The notes under the pieces were generated by a model that was given only the letters and a program-made list of their open reading frames with translations, ran no database searches and was not told the origin of the DNA. Shown piece by piece: positions 1 to 13,228 of a stretch of DNA of 64,000 bases. This stretch comes from Metopolophium dirhodum (Eukaryota > Arthropoda > Insecta > Hemiptera > Aphididae). The stretch lies in assembly GCF_019925205.1 (NCBI RefSeq), contig NC_083561.1, positions 17,235,217 to 17,299,216 on the forward strand. Reading direction: 5' to 3'. The stretch's first letter is position 1, and every line of letters begins with the position of its first letter. Made by a program: the position numbers and the translations under genes.

Positions 1-3000
1 CCCATATTATTATATTATGCACACAGTCCGTCGGGCGCATCATCATCATACGAATATAATAAATACGTAATGTTTATAATGTGTACCTATAAAAGACACC
101 CACGACACGGGTTGTATGCATATTATGCATATTTTATTATATTATTATTATTGTTATTATTATGTGCGTCGCCGCCGGGTCCGCGACCGGACGTGACTTT
201 CGTCGGCGAAAAACGCGTGTGCCAATAATCTCCGAGGGCTGGAAATAGCTAGTTGTGTTTTTTTTTTTTAATTTCTGAATTCGCACGAGTTTTGATTATA
301 ATAATTAAGTGTGTGGGTAGGTGCGTATTACCTAGGCATCGTGTAAATCGATGGATTAGCGCACGGGCATATACGCCAATTTTACGTATCTATTACAAGT
401 CCGCACTGTCTATTATCTCGAAAATAGACTTCACAAGTCCCATCATTGCACATCGATTCGCTGTTTTTCCCGAATGTAAGCATGCGGATTACGTATGTTT
501 TTTAATTTAAAAAAAAAATGGTATCACGACTTCACTATAATATATTATATAATATTATAATAGCCATCAATTTATTGACGTTCCTGAATACCTAATATCA
601 TATTTGTGCAGACTTAAAATATTATTATAATACCTTTGTGTAGTACTAAACGCCAAGCCGTCGACATATAATATATTTTTATGTTATTTCGTCATACGTC
701 ATGAACCATAGCCGTATAACCACACGTAATAATATACCGGTAAGCACAGTTTTGTACACTTCGGGGTTATTATTAATATATTTTTTTTTCATCAAACGTC
801 ATCCCGTCGACAAAATATAATTTACGTAAATTTTGGGGCACGCGTATTGTCTACACCCGCCGTACTCATTGCGAGCGTTCCTTTTGTCCGGAGTCTATAG
901 TTTTTAAAAATTGTTTGCTCCCGTTATACTTCCATAATATTATACATTTATACGTATGGTTCGTCTCGTATATTGTTTCCCGGGCACATCAAACGAGAAC
1001 CGGATTTATCAAACTATATAATATTTTTTAATATTGTTATAATGTTTTATCTAATACGGTCGCCAATCGCGCGGTGTAAGGGCTTTTTGTTTCCGACGCA
1101 TTTATTTTGTATACACACATAATATATGTATATATATATTATATATAAAATATACAGCAGACTATAGATGTTCATTGTATAATCGGAAATATTTCAATTT
1201 CGCTCTGTTGTGTGAATCTACAGAGGACTGATTTTGTTGATATGGCCTTATTTGTGTAGTAAAAAAAAACATTTTTTCACACTCACTCATATCTAAAAAT
1301 TAATGTTTATACACACGTCATAATATGATGCAGTCATTACGTAATGACGTCGAAAAATTTAATAATTATTGTAATTGTTATATTGTTGTCGTCTGAGGAA
1401 CAGGAACATCTGAACGCGAGATGTAAAGTAGAAGAAAAGATGCAAAACTGATATACGGTCTAAATGTGACGTATAAAATAAATAAACATGATTTAGATTA
1501 TTTATGACGATGAGTATATAATAAATATTTTGGTCAATACTATTAGGTTATAGTATTTACGAAAAACCTAATAATATTTCCGACCACGTAGGTACTCCAC
1601 CTTAATACTCCAACGTCGAGTGCACTGAAAAATGCAGCGGATTATGCAACAGTATTCATCCTATAAAATTAATAATTATATATAATTTATACAAACAATT
1701 TATAACCATTGCATTTTTTCGAAACGATTTCATCTGATGTAATTTCCGTTGTTTGGCCGTCCGTCATTATAGTATAAACCATATTACTGTATGTATAATC
1801 GATGGTATCTACATTATATTAACGAGCGTAAAATCCGGTACGAGTAAAAGTTTAGCGTCTAGAAATCCGTCTGGATATACATCGGCCTATTAGTATATAT
1901 TATTAGTTATCCGGCGTGAGTATAAATATCGGATGCTTATAATATTACATAGGTACTATATTTTATAAACATACCGCGCGTGTACTTTTAATTTCCGCGA
2001 GTTATTTCCAACATTAATAATTATACGCCGACCTATATTATGTATATTTATTATTCCATTTACAATATTTATATTATACCTATATAATAAACCAATTATA
2101 AAATCGAGCTAATAGGTACACCAGGTTGATTGTGATAGGGGATGGGTGGGTGGTTGGGTGGTTGATAAATAAATAGCAGCAATAATAATAATTACGCGGT
2201 GTGTGTAATAAATGACATACCTATACTCATTAGTATACCCGGCTCGTTAAAACTTTGTGTTTATTTACATTATTATATTTCACGTTACGCGTATTATACT
2301 GATTCGCGACCGGCGTAATTGATTTATTTAAATGCGACGATGACGACGACTACGGTTATCCGGCGCTATAGCTGGTGTAGTAATAGTTGCAGTATCGTTA
2401 AACAAATATGTTATATTACTTATATATATATATACATATAATATATGTATAAATATACAATATATACTCGTGGCGGAATACACATTGTAAGTACGATTGT
2501 ATATGATCGACTCAGCGGCGGTACGTTCGTTTGTGATGTAACGCGTAACAGAAGGTCGAAACTATTGCAGTTAGTCGTGTTGGCTGCAGTATGTGAGTGG
2601 GGGGGAGGGGGTTTGGAGGAGGTGGGCGCACTCGTGATGGACGACAGACGATAATGTTTTAATATAATAGCTTCAATAAATAATAATATCTAATCCCGTC
2701 GAAGTCACCCGAAAACGGGATGACGTTTGACGAATTTTGTGAAAATCGTTGAGTGTCGGGCGCTCGTTGAGGGTTAATATACGTGAACAGCATATTATTA
2801 TGTATAATATGAAAAAGGATTGGGCGAGGAAAAATACGAGTCTGACTGCGTGGAGACTGCAGCAGCACGAGAGCACTGCAGCAGATGCAGATCACACCGC
2901 GTATATTATACTACATGTCGCGCGTACCCGATATTATATTATTATTATTATTATTATTAAAGTATATAGTATATTATTATATATATATAATATTCTACGC

Positions 3001-6000
3001 GTTGTGGAAAAATGAATATTATTAAAGCCTGGTGTCCGTCACAGCTGTGCGGCGGCCTCGTCGGCGACGTACACACCCCAATTTCGGAAAAATAAAAAGG
3101 GTTGCGCGCATAATATATTACACGTACACGCGTCCATCGCTTTAAAATACAATAATATGTATCGTGAAAGACCCTTAGGTACAGGCAGGTAATTCGGCGT
3201 ATATACGCGTGCCCGTCGGGGGTAGAGGTACCTACATCATAGAATATACCGTATATACGTATTGGTGTATGCGCTGCTGGCGGCGGCGTGCATAAGGTCG
3301 GCGGCGGTTTATTACTATTATTATATTTAGGCACATATTTTATTGTATTGTGTATTATATATTATTATTATTATGATGATATTATCATCGCCTTCAGACA
3401 CGGGTCGTCCGTATGGTCGGACCACTCGTCGATCCGCTGACGGACGCAATCCGCGTCACGTGGCCGCGTCACGCCGTCCGTCCGTGATCACGGCCTCGGA
3501 CTATTATTTCAATAATAATATTTAATGACGGCAGTCTGCTGTAGTAAAACAAAGTGTCGTATAGACCACTCGACGAGAAACAAAAAAAAATATTATAAAA
3601 ACTACAATATAACAATATAATTATTATGATGTAGGTATGCGTACGTCTGTCGGCCAAATACGTAGGTAGGATAATAATTTGTTAAAATCGGCAGTGATAG
3701 GACGGTTGTATTTAAATATCTTCTGCACAAATCCGCACTTGAGTGTGTGCACTCGATTCCACTCGCCCTACATTATATTATTATAATAATATGGCTTTGC
3801 GTGGACAGCAGGGTCGCCCGCATGCAAAACAGGACTATTCTTCTATATGCGAAGGTCCTGCGATAAAAAAAAAAAAGGCAAATTTACGGCTCATTCCCCC
3901 CCTCTTTCTCCGGGATGCGGAGACCATCTACTGCCGCGCAGATGACGGCTAACACAGATTGTCCATAAAGCTCGTTTATTTTTTATTTTTTTTAAACCTT
4001 AAAAAGCTTAAGAGGGTCGACGACGACGACGACGACGACGACGAGATAACCCACGTACGGTCCTCCGTCATTGTTGTTCCGCTGCTCGCACCCGCGGGTC
4101 CTCTGCTGCTTTTGTGCAGTGCCCGCGCCGCCGACGTTATCTTCTTATGATATAGGCACTATATTTTATACGTATACGTGGTATATTATAAATATACGCG
4201 TCGCGGTTAAAGACGCGAGGCGGTACACAGCGGGCGGGTGGAGTACTATGCACGCGGAGGAGGAGGAGGCTGCGGCGGCGAAGTCCACTTGTGGCCGGCG
4301 ATGATGAATGCGCTCATAGATATTATTATAATGTATACGTATTATTATATACATGTATATAGCTGGCGACACGCACACGACGACGACGAGCCTCTGCACT
4401 TCCCCCGCACATATAATATGACCCGCGCGGCGCCGGAAGAGGAAACTCGCCGCGTATAGTGTACAATATAATATATTATAATAATATCGTGTGTGTGTGT
4501 GTGTGTGTGTGTACGTATACGGCGTTGCGGGTAGCGGGACGAGGAAAGAAAATCTAACCGTAATAATGTGTGTACGTGTGTGTGTATGTGTGAGCGCGAG
4601 ATGGTTAGAATTTGCATTTGAAAAAAAGGAAAAGAAAAAAAAAAGAAATATCCCTCCATCGCACCCCCCCCCCCCCCCTCCCGCTTCCCTTACTCCTCCG
4701 CCGCAGTACTACGAGGAGCCTATACTCGCGCGCATATTATATTATATGGACGACACTGTTATCGTGCATCACGGAGAAACGTGCCCGGTTCGACTTTTCG
4801 TGTTATTTAGAGAAACCGCGTTCTCTCCAGTGCCCCCGTCTCCGCCACAGCATCGATCTTGATGATTTTCGGTAGGAGGGAGTACCGCAGAAAAAAAAAA
4901 ACATAAATATATAAAAGAAAACGACAAAAGCGTAGGTATTATTTAGACGTTATAATAATGACTTTTTACTGTCCGGATTCGTCGTCTTAACCGTACGTGT
5001 GTGTCATATTGTGTATAATAATATACATATATTATATAGATCATCTTGGCGAACTCCGATCTATCTAATAATAATTAATAATAACCTCGTCATCGATCCC
5101 GACTTCGGGGCAACGCGCTCGTATAATAACCTATACGACATTTCGTGTGCAATAGTTCGCATCTGGTATGAGATTCAGTATTATTTTATTTAACCGATTT
5201 CGGTCGGTATTATATTCTATATTATATTATTTGATATTTCGCGTCTTTCTTTTTTTCGTTTTCGCGGTTACGCATTCGAGTCACGCACGGTCCAGCCGTG
5301 TGCCGCCGGCGTCGCGTACGAGGCATCGCCCGTCGCATTTCCATAGTCGTTTTTACAGTTTTTTTTTTTCAATAATATCCTCTCTCGGGGTCCGGTCGTA
5401 ACAGCGCATCATTGCGCCACCCGGCGCCCGCGTTTATATGCCACGCGTTCATTATTGCGCTCGCCGCCACTGCCATTACCATAGCACAGCAGCCGCCACC
5501 GCGAAAACGTTATATTTTTATTTTTCACACCGACGCATCTTGTCCGACTGGGGAAAAAAATAAACTTTACAACCCGATATATACGGATTAGAGGGGAACG
5601 CGGTGGTCGTGGTGGTCGCGTTACATATTATCCCTCGGGTCATTTTTTAAAAAAACACCACTTTATACATAATACACGCGTATAATGATATATTATACGA
5701 TGGGGTGTGAATGTCCGTCTCACTCTCTTCTCTCTCTCTCTCTCTCTCTCTATCAAGTTTTTTTGTTTAATATTTTTTAATGAAATTTTTACCGCCCCCT
5801 ACTACTATTACTACTACTACCACTACAACAACTACTGTGTATATTGAGTTCACAACGAGTATATATACTATTATAGTATGATTTTGTGCGTACGAAACAC
5901 ACAATATAGATTTCTAAATAACAAAAACTCGCCGAATCTTGTGCAATAATGTGCAGTTGTCGTCGCCGTTGTTGTTCTCCCCGCAAATTTTCGGTCAGCT

Positions 6001-6670
6001 GCTCGCACACACATAATAATATTATATAATATTACGTGGTATGACCCTTTTTGGTCGTATAGCCACACGTCATCGGCGGCGGCGTCGTCGTCGTCGTTGC
6101 TGCCGGAAAACGGCCGTTACTTGCCACTGCCGCCGCCGCTCAGCAGTCGCTCGGAGTCCGATCGGGTTCTCGCGCAATCTATTCTCAAGTCAATCATATT
6201 TTTTTCTTTCGTTTTGTGCCACCGAGTTTGAGGAATAATTGCAGCGCGCGATCGTAAACTATATAATATTAAATGAATAAGGGTATATATATATAGGTAC
6301 CCTACCTCCTGTACGTGTATTATACAATGACGCGATAGAAACACAACCGACGTCCAGCTCTATTACGAAAACATAAAAACACCGTCGTCTCTTTTGTTCC
6401 ATTATTAAATTTTATATCAATTGAATGGTACACGCTTGACGGCTGCGGCGCAGTATGGGTTTATTATTTTTATTTTTTCCTAACGTCGAGCCGGACTCGA
6501 GAGTATTGTGTATATAATATTATATTATAGTCTGTACCTGTATATTATAATATGATATAAATTACATTATGCGCAGCCTGCAGCGGGGCTGCGTGTAACG
6601 GCGCTCGCACACGGTCGATTGACCGATAGGAAATTTCAAAACAACGACCATTCTAATCGAATTTTTGTTT
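1..6670 (+). other. Presumed intron or upstream flank of the BCL11-type gene
   Basis: About 6.7 kb without a supported exon. It is AT-rich, with interspersed CpG-rich patches (about 3380-3500, 4060-4310, 5270-5480, 6040-6170). No open frame here resembles the BCL11 N-terminal domain (a CGQC-type finger) or any other family I know. Simple repeats are (CGA)n at 4018-4045, (GT)n at 4489-4512, poly-C at 4664-4678, (CT)n at 5721-5751 and a CTA/CAA-rich run near 5800-5835. CpG-rich patches inside a long intron of a developmental regulator could be enhancers or alternative promoters, but nothing in the sequence proves it. A small exon could have been missed. Confidence 0.5.
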
Positions 6671-6698
6671 AATTTTTCTTTCTTTCGTGTTCACAGAG
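6671..6698 (+). other. Splice acceptor of the terminal BCL11 exon
   Basis: A pyrimidine-rich tract (6664-6690, mostly T) runs into TTCACAG, with the AG at 6695-6696. Splicing here leaves AG followed by CCA, completing a split codon that reads Glu if the previous exon ends in G. That gives EPSSF, matching the EPSS that precedes the first finger in vertebrate BCL11A. An alternative AG two bases later (6697-6698) would shift the frame and is less likely. Confidence 0.85.
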
Positions 6699-9419
6699 CC
6701 AAGCAGTTTCGTGTGTTGCACGTGCAAGGCGAGGTTCAATTCATCGTGGAGGCTTCTGCAGCACGCCCAGACCTCACACTCGATGAAGATCTACTCGGAC
6801 GGCACACCATCGCCAGTGTCGCAGTCCAAGAACAACTCGTCATGCTCTTCGTTAGGATCGTCTGGGTGCTCGAGTGGAAACACGTCTTCACTGCCGGGCA
6901 TGTCAGTCATGCCACTGGCCCTGGGCATGCCTCCTTCCAGGATGAACATGCACACCCATCCACCACCGCCACCGCCACCACCCACGAGTACCGGTCCGCC
7001 GTCAATGGTCGACAACAACCCCATGCCCATGCCTATGCACAACCCTTTTGCTGTTGGAGGCTTGCTTAGGATGCCGATGGGCGAGCCTCCTCAGCGCCCG
7101 TCCCCGTTCCCTGGGACGTCTCCTATCGGCAATCCGCCACTGTTCGCGCGGACGTCCAGCCACCAACAAGAACACCAGTTCCGCATGGAGCAGCTTATGT
7201 CCGAACAGTTTAGACTCAACCAGCAGCAGCATGGGCTGGGTTTTGCCGTGGCGGTGGCCGCGGCTAACGCCATGCCCACGTCACCGTTCCCAGGGCTAGC
7301 CGCCGCGGCCGCAGCCAACGACCGGAACAATCCTAGACACCCAGCGCCAACGTTACCGGCCTTAAATCTCGATCCCCAGATGGATTTTTACTCGCAGCGA
7401 TTGCGGCAACTCGCAGGTACCACTAGTCCTGGAGCTGCTACTGCACCAAGTTCGTCGCCTTCGCCGCGAAAAATGACGCCACCTTTTAGCAGCCCCAACA
7501 ACAACAACAACCACATCAACAACACCGTGTCGGCAACGGCAGCCGTGACCACGGCTCCGCAGACAAACACTACCTCCGCCGCCGCCGCAGCAGTCACTGT
7601 CGGCTTAAATAACAATAACAACAACAACAGCAACGTGAGCAACAACAATTCGGTCGAGTCACTATCTGAACAAGACCGAATCATCGGCGATACGTCCAGG
7701 CACACGCTTGACCTGTCGTCCAACGCGTCGAAGGACAAAATCTGCCAAGATATAATCAGTCAACCACAGCAGCACCAGCAGATTGGTGAGGAGGAAAAGA
7801 CTCGCGAGTGTGAGTACTGTGGTAAGAAGTTCCGGTTCCTGAGCAACTTAATCGTGCACAGGCGCACACACACCGGAGAAAAGCCGTACAAGTGTTCGGT
7901 GTGTGACCACGCGTGTACGCAGAGCTCCAAGCTGAAGCGGCACATGAAGACGCACCGTCGGTCGAATCGGGGAAACGGGCTGGCCGGTGGCGAGTGTGGG
8001 ACGACTGCCAATGGGGTGGATACGAGCTCGACACCGGACATAACATCCAACGATGATGACGAGGATGATTCCGAAATGGACGACGACGAGGCAGAAATAG
8101 AGGAGGAGGATGATGGTGACGAGGACGACGCTGACGAAGATGACGGTGACGAGGATGATGAGGAAGAAGAGGAGGAAGAGGAGGAAGACATGGAGCTAGA
8201 GGACGAAGATAATGACGAAAATGATGAAGGTGGTGATGTGCCAGAGGACTTGACCACCAAGTCGACGTCATCGGCCGAACATGATAAGAAGCCGGGTGGC
8301 AACGGTTCCACTAGAACTTCGCCCGAGAACACACCCGGTGACCGCATGCCGCAACCGCTGGCGCCAAGCTCTCTAGTTGGCGAGCTCATGAGCAAATTTG
8401 GCTTGAGCAACATCCAACAGTACAGTGAAGCGTACAAGCAGGCGCTCAAGGAGTCGTCATCGCTGCTGCCACCGCCGTTTCGGATCCGGCGGAAAGACAA
8501 CTTCCGGCTGTCGCCGTCCATAATACCAGACAACAACAACGGTTCGGCAAAGTCGGCGAATCCGTTGCGCAATCTGGAGAACGGGCTCGGTGATAAGGCG
8601 GCGGCTGACATCCGGTTCCGTGAGGAGCTCACCAAGAACCTGATCGCGGCCGGCCAGAACCCACTCGATCTAGTGGGCGCGCACCACATCTTCGGGCCGG
8701 GTTCCGCTTTCGAAAACCCTTTTGACCAGGCCTCCAAGAGGCTGAAGCTCGACCCCGACAACCCACACCACCCTCTGCTTGCCAGGGAACGGCTTTACGC
8801 GGCCAACATGTGGCTTCCGGCCATTGCCGCGCACCACCGAGGTGAATCGTTCCTAAGCGGACTTCCGGGAAAACCACCGTCGGCTGGAAGTGGCGTCGGA
8901 GATCCGGGAAGTGGTGGTGGAAGTGGTGGCCGTTCGAAACCTGGTCCTAGTTCGCTTTCAGCGGCGCTTAACTTGCAGGGACTGCAGGGGGGACATGCCA
9001 AGAAAGAATCGCGGCGTAACGACACGTGCGAGTACTGCGGCAAGGTGTTCAAGAACTGCAGCAACCTGACAGTGCATCGACGGTCACACACCGGCGAAAA
9101 ACCGTACAAGTGCGAGCTGTGCTCTTATGCGTGCGCCCAGAGCTCCAAGCTGACCAGGCACATGAAAACGCACGGCCGCTTGGGCAAGGACGTGTATCGG
9201 TGTCGGTTTTGCGAAATGCCGTTCTCGGTGCCGTCCACGCTCGAAAAGCACATGCGCAAGTGCGTCGTGAACCAGAACATTAAACTGGAGGGCAGCCAGT
9301 ACATCAAGATGGATGACGGTTCCAAGACCGAGTCCGGCGGTGGTTACATTCTGCCGCCGTCTTCCATGGCCGACGACGAGTCGTACAGCAGTTCAGCCGT
9401 TTCGAAGGACAACACATGA
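6697..9419 (+). CDS. BCL11 (CG9650 orthologue): BCL11A/B-type C2H2 zinc-finger transcription factor, terminal exon
   Basis: Terminal coding exon of a nuclear sequence-specific regulator; the BCL11 family mostly represses genes in neuronal and blood-cell development. Residues are numbered from the first whole codon (CCA, 6699). Finger 1 is C6-C9-H22-H27. A linked pair follows at C371-C374-H387-H391 and C399-C402-H415-H419, joined by TGEKPYK. An acidic Asp/Glu tract lies at about 451-513. The C-terminal triplet is C777-C780-H793-H797, C805-C808-H821-H825 and C835-C838-H851-C855. The signature pieces CEYCGKVFKNCSNLTVHRR and CAQSSKLTRHMKTHG are nearly invariant in BCL11 proteins as I know them. 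Further conserved blocks are MDFYSQRLRQLAG, LSNIQQYSEAY (569-579) and SKRLKLD (679-685). The exon opens with a split Glu codon (G/AG) after an acceptor, so the upstream GTG at 6687 is not a start. The N-terminal exons, including the usual NuRD-binding start, lie outside the window or were not recognised. The frame is intact to TGA at 9417-9419. Family assignment is very secure; orthology to CG9650 is inferred. Confidence 0.96.
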
Positions 9420-10732
9420 CTCTTCCCCTGGAGGGGTTTCAGCCCCCTCCCCGTACAGAGTACGACAATATACTAATATGGCTGAGTCTGTATAATATTT
9501 CACTAGAGAATCGATGAAAAAAATATAATATAAATTACACCTATTAAATCTCTTACACGACACATAGGTAGAATATTATGTAAGTGTGTTATGAAATACA
9601 TATATATATAGATAATTTACAAAATACAAATAGATCTCGTATAACATATTATTATAATATACCTATAATGATAATATTTTTGTTTTTAACATGCAGTTTT
9701 ATGTGTTTTTTTTTAGTTACCGTTTCACTATAAATATTTCTTGAAAAAATCTTTAATATTATTATAAACCATATGATACTTATACAGGACACGGCGTACG
9801 TCCTCTCCGTCTCATCGTCTTTATATCGTGATCCGCTGCCACCCCTCTAGGTCTGGTGTAAATACTGTCTTGTTATAATTTAATAATTTATTATATATTA
9901 TAATAAATATATATATTTTTTAATCTTCCTTTATCTGTTCGTATAAGGCTATATACCCACGGTTAAACGGCACAAAGTCGATTCGCTCAAAATATTATTA
10001 TGCTAACTGAAAACAACGTACCATTCCACATGATGCCTACCTACTATATACATACCGTACATAATGATTGTTTCCCGACCGATTTTCGCGTTCACCGGAC
10101 AGTTTGCAACTTTTTTTCCTTTTTGAACTGAATTTTTTTTCGCGGTGATTCCGTTTCAACGAAAGTACCTCCTATACATTCCCGAGAGATCATCACGAGT
10201 TCCACACCGAAGACTGCATTTTTATAGAGTTCACATAATCATTATTAAAGTTTTCCAACCGCTTTATACGCATACATACGTTTACGTATAGACCGAGTGG
10301 ATGCGTGATTATGTGAATGAAAACACAATTGTATATGGTAATAATTAATTTATTAACACTATACAATTATAATCTCGATAAACATTCCCAGAAAAATTGT
10401 AAATATAAAATAAATAACGTGTTGAACACAATATCGTGTATAATATTATATTTATTATAAAACAATAATATAAATCCCATTTTTCCATCGTGTAAATAAT
10501 TTTTCATAAAAATAAGTACAAAATGTTTATAAGTCTAGAATTTTGTCATGTAGTTTTTTTTTTTTATTGTTAACAATCGTTTGTTTTTTCTCTTTTAGAA
10601 ATGAGTAATTTCTAACAAAAAAAAAAAAAATGTTGTAAATTCGGTTTATGTTTGACTAGTCTGTTATTTATTATTTTACATTTACAATTATTTTTATTAT
10701 TATTATTATTCTTATTATTACTATTATTATTA

Positions 10733-10763
<31 letters not shown>

Positions 10764-11060
10764 CATTATTATTATGATTATACGATTATTATTTGATTTA
10801 GATTTAAAAGCATCTCCAAACCCCAAATATAAACTCACCCAAAAATTGTTTGAAATTAAAAATAAGAAAAAACAAAAAAAAAAATTATAACATATACCTA
10901 CGTTTTAATTAAAATTGCGTTTACGCTCACTAATGTTCCTCATTATTTTATTGTAGAGTTCTTATACGGATTAGAGTTTAAAAAAAAAACGGTGTATTTA
11001 AGTTTTCCTATGTAATTTAGGAAATATCTTACGTAAATAAATTGTAAGTTTAATATTTTA
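9420..11060 (+). other. Probable 3' UTR of the BCL11-type gene
   Basis: Follows the TGA stop directly. It is AT-rich with no open frame of interest. It holds several AATAAA hexamers (9902-9907, 10409-10414, 11036-11041) and a long TTA/ATT microsatellite at 10691-10785. BCL11 transcripts in other animals have long 3' UTRs, so any of these hexamers could be used. The end given here corresponds to the best-looking signal, at 11036. Transcript data would be needed to fix it. Confidence 0.45.
10691..10785 (+). repeat. (TTA)n microsatellite with interruptions
   Basis: Nearly uninterrupted ATT/TTA trinucleotides broken by single CTT, ACT and TCA units. It lies in the presumed 3' UTR of the BCL11-type gene and is probably length-variable. 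Confidence 0.9.
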
Positions 11061-11080
11061 TTGACTGTGCGTTTGGTTTA
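11036..11080 (+). terminator. Candidate polyadenylation signal
   Basis: A canonical AATAAA at 11036-11041 is followed 25-40 bases later by a G/T-rich element (TGTGCGTTTGGTTT, about 11065-11078), the arrangement expected of a cleavage and polyadenylation site. AATAAA is common by chance in DNA this AT-rich, so confidence rests on the pairing with the GT-rich element and on the position 1.6 kb after the stop. Confidence 0.35.
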
Positions 11081-11945
11081 AAAAAATATATATATTATCA
11101 TCACTGTACCTAAAAATAAATAAATAAATGAATAATCGTCTATCTTTTTATTATTAATTATTTGTATCATTATTGTTTACTATAATATTAAATTGTTGAA
11201 GTGTCGAGTTTTAGATTAGGTTTAGTGAAACTTCACGATGCCGACCGTTTTCGGTTTCGGGATCCGACGACATTTTCCTTCGGACTTTTGATGGTCACTC
11301 GACATATAATTGATTATATTATAATTATTATAATCATTGTTATTAATTATCTAGCGCATTTTCGTTTTTTTTACATTTGTCGAGTAATCACCAAAATTTT
11401 GATCTCCGACGTCGGAAATCGAAATGCAAACATCGGCCGTATACGCATCTAAAACATTATTATTATAATATAATTCTACTTCTATATATACGTACTATAC
11501 AGTACCTGTACAACACACTCACAAACACAAATATACATACACTAAAACACATGAACGATGTATTTGTTTACTATAAAATTAAAAATATATAGGTAGGTAC
11601 CTAGACGTATTATAATATAATATAATATGTATTATATTTGTATTAATACAGATCACATCGTCGCCAACATTGTGTGTTCTTAAAGTGAATATTATTTTTT
11701 GTTTTAAAATCAAAAATCTTAAAAAATATGTCTTTAGACATTATATAATACCTACGTATAAACAAGTATATGAATGTTGTACTGCAAATAATTTTTTTTT
11801 CGTTTATTGTTTTTTTATCTGTCCGCATATTATTATATATTATTATATCGTTGTATATGTACATAATACCTACTATATATTATAATATTATTAATTTTAC
11901 GTCGAACCAAATATTATTTTTCTTTTTTTTCGTTTAAGTGATAAC

Positions 11946-11979
<34 letters not shown>

Positions 11980-12198
11980 TATAAATGATTTGTTTAGAAT
12001 ATTGTAATTGGTTTAATAAAATATATTATGATATATAATATAAAAATATAAAAATATTATACATATATTGTATGCCTGCTACTTGTGTTGATCATCATGC
12101 ACCCTGCAGTCCTGTGAGCTCTTTTACGTCGCTAATTTATTCAATTTGTTGAAGATAAATAATTTCGTGTCCGTGAAAGAATATGAGTGTATATAGCT
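11081..12198. other. AT-rich intergenic DNA
   Basis: No gene or transposon recognised. It contains short AT dinucleotide runs (about 11944-11978) and a TAGGTACCTA palindrome at 11594-11603. Open frames here are Ile/Tyr-rich products of base composition. Confidence 0.6.
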
Positions 12199-12526
12199 TA
12201 GTGATGGGCAACGATATAATTGTGTGCATCGATATCGTTTCGAATTTGCCGATATTGTATCGCGATATCGTAAGTTGTACGATATCGATATCGAAAATAT
12301 TTTTGAATTTTAACTACTTAATACTTATTAAAATTAATAATTAAGTAGCATAAATAAATAAACATAAATATTGAATCAATAATTATTAAGCAATTTGCTT
12401 TACATTGGCAATTGAAGATTAGAAAAAAAAACTTATTACAATCGTTTCCGATACACGGTTATTATATTCTGTGATAATATCGATACCAAAAATTTGTTAC
12501 GATATCGATATCGTATCTGTAGCCTA
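12199..12526. mobile_element. hAT-like MITE remnant rich in ATATCGATATCG
   Basis: The left end reads TAGTGATGGGCAACGATAT, typical of hAT-type terminal repeats. Inside, ACGATATCGATATCG followed by an A/T-rich stretch (about 12278-12302) recurs in inverted form at about 12486-12516. The right end is degenerate (TCTGTAGCCTA), and I could not find an 8-bp target duplication, so the exact limits and the superfamily are uncertain. There is no transposase frame. Confidence 0.45.
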
Positions 12527-13009
12527 CAGCATTTTAACATGCGCAGTGAAATGAATATGGCTTGTATACCTACGTGGCAATAAATTCTATATAGGTAGAC
12601 TTCCACCCCTCGTCGTGAATAATTACTATTATATTATTATAGTCTTCCATATTGCGGGCACTCAACGACGTTTTTGCACACGTAGAGAATTATACGTGCA
12701 TTGTGCAGGTGTTATTTTTAATTATAAAATATGTGGCAAACACATTAGCACGTCGATTTTCAATAAGGACTTCTGCAGAATTTTCGTTTTAACATAATAT
12801 TATAGGTAGTGAAAATGTTAACTGTAGACTTTATGCAGCAGCGTGACGCTCTCGAAGTTAAAACAAATCAGAATTTTAATCGGGTTTTAATAACGACCGT
12901 TTTAAAAGAACGCAGAGTAGTATTAATTCGACAATATTTACGATTTGTTGCTCAAGATATTTGCAGAATGTTCAACACCGTGTGTGTATTACAATAATAT
13001 ATATTATAT

Positions 13010-13228
13010 ATGTCTGAGCTTATGCCCAGCAGCTATGGTCATTGGCTGTTTTTTTGTTTGCAAGGGGAAGGAACGGTTGGTTCAAACACGTGTTGTATGT
13101 GTGGCAAGGATTTGTTGCTAAAAAATGGGTGGTCACCCATCCGGGAACTTGCCTCACCGGCCGATAAGTACCCTCTGAGCGTTTCCGCAGCTGAGTGTAC
13201 GGACCGCGCCACTACACCAAGCCACTCC
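13010..13228 (-). mobile_element. tRNA-derived SINE, minus strand
   Basis: Read on the minus strand the element starts GGAGTGGCTTGGTGTAGTGG. TGGTGTAGTGG (13209-13219 on the plus strand) is a perfect RNA polymerase III box A. About 85 bases further on is GGATGGGTGACCACC, which differs by one base from a conserved block near the 3' end of eukaryotic 5S rRNA. The 3' end (13018-13047) carries CCAATGACCATAGCTGCTGGG, related to the tail of the SINE at 59226 (CCAATGGCCTATGTTGCCG). It ends in AT-rich sequence with no clear target duplication. The 93-codon frame on the plus strand is an accident of this element. Confidence 0.65.

Noticed and set aside
2957..3334. 125-codon minus-strand frame
   Set aside because: Tyr/Ile/Pro/Thr-rich translation of AT repeats and CpG-rich DNA; no family resemblance and no splice context recognised.
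4491..4875. Open frames of 123 and 87 codons on the plus strand
   Set aside because: They come from GT, A and C runs; the products are Val/Cys, Lys and Pro homopolymers without a domain.
6687..6698. GTG as a start codon for the BCL11 frame
   Set aside because: It lies in the polypyrimidine/acceptor region; the protein family has upstream exons and the frame continues through a split Glu codon.
7760..8761. 333-codon open frame on the minus strand, Ser-rich
   Set aside because: It is the antisense shadow of the acidic Asp/Glu tract and neighbouring BCL11 coding sequence; long Ser runs mirror GAC/GAT/GAG codons.
10691..10785. CRISPR-like or ordered repeat array
   Set aside because: It is a simple trinucleotide repeat with no spacers; no CRISPR array occurs in the window.
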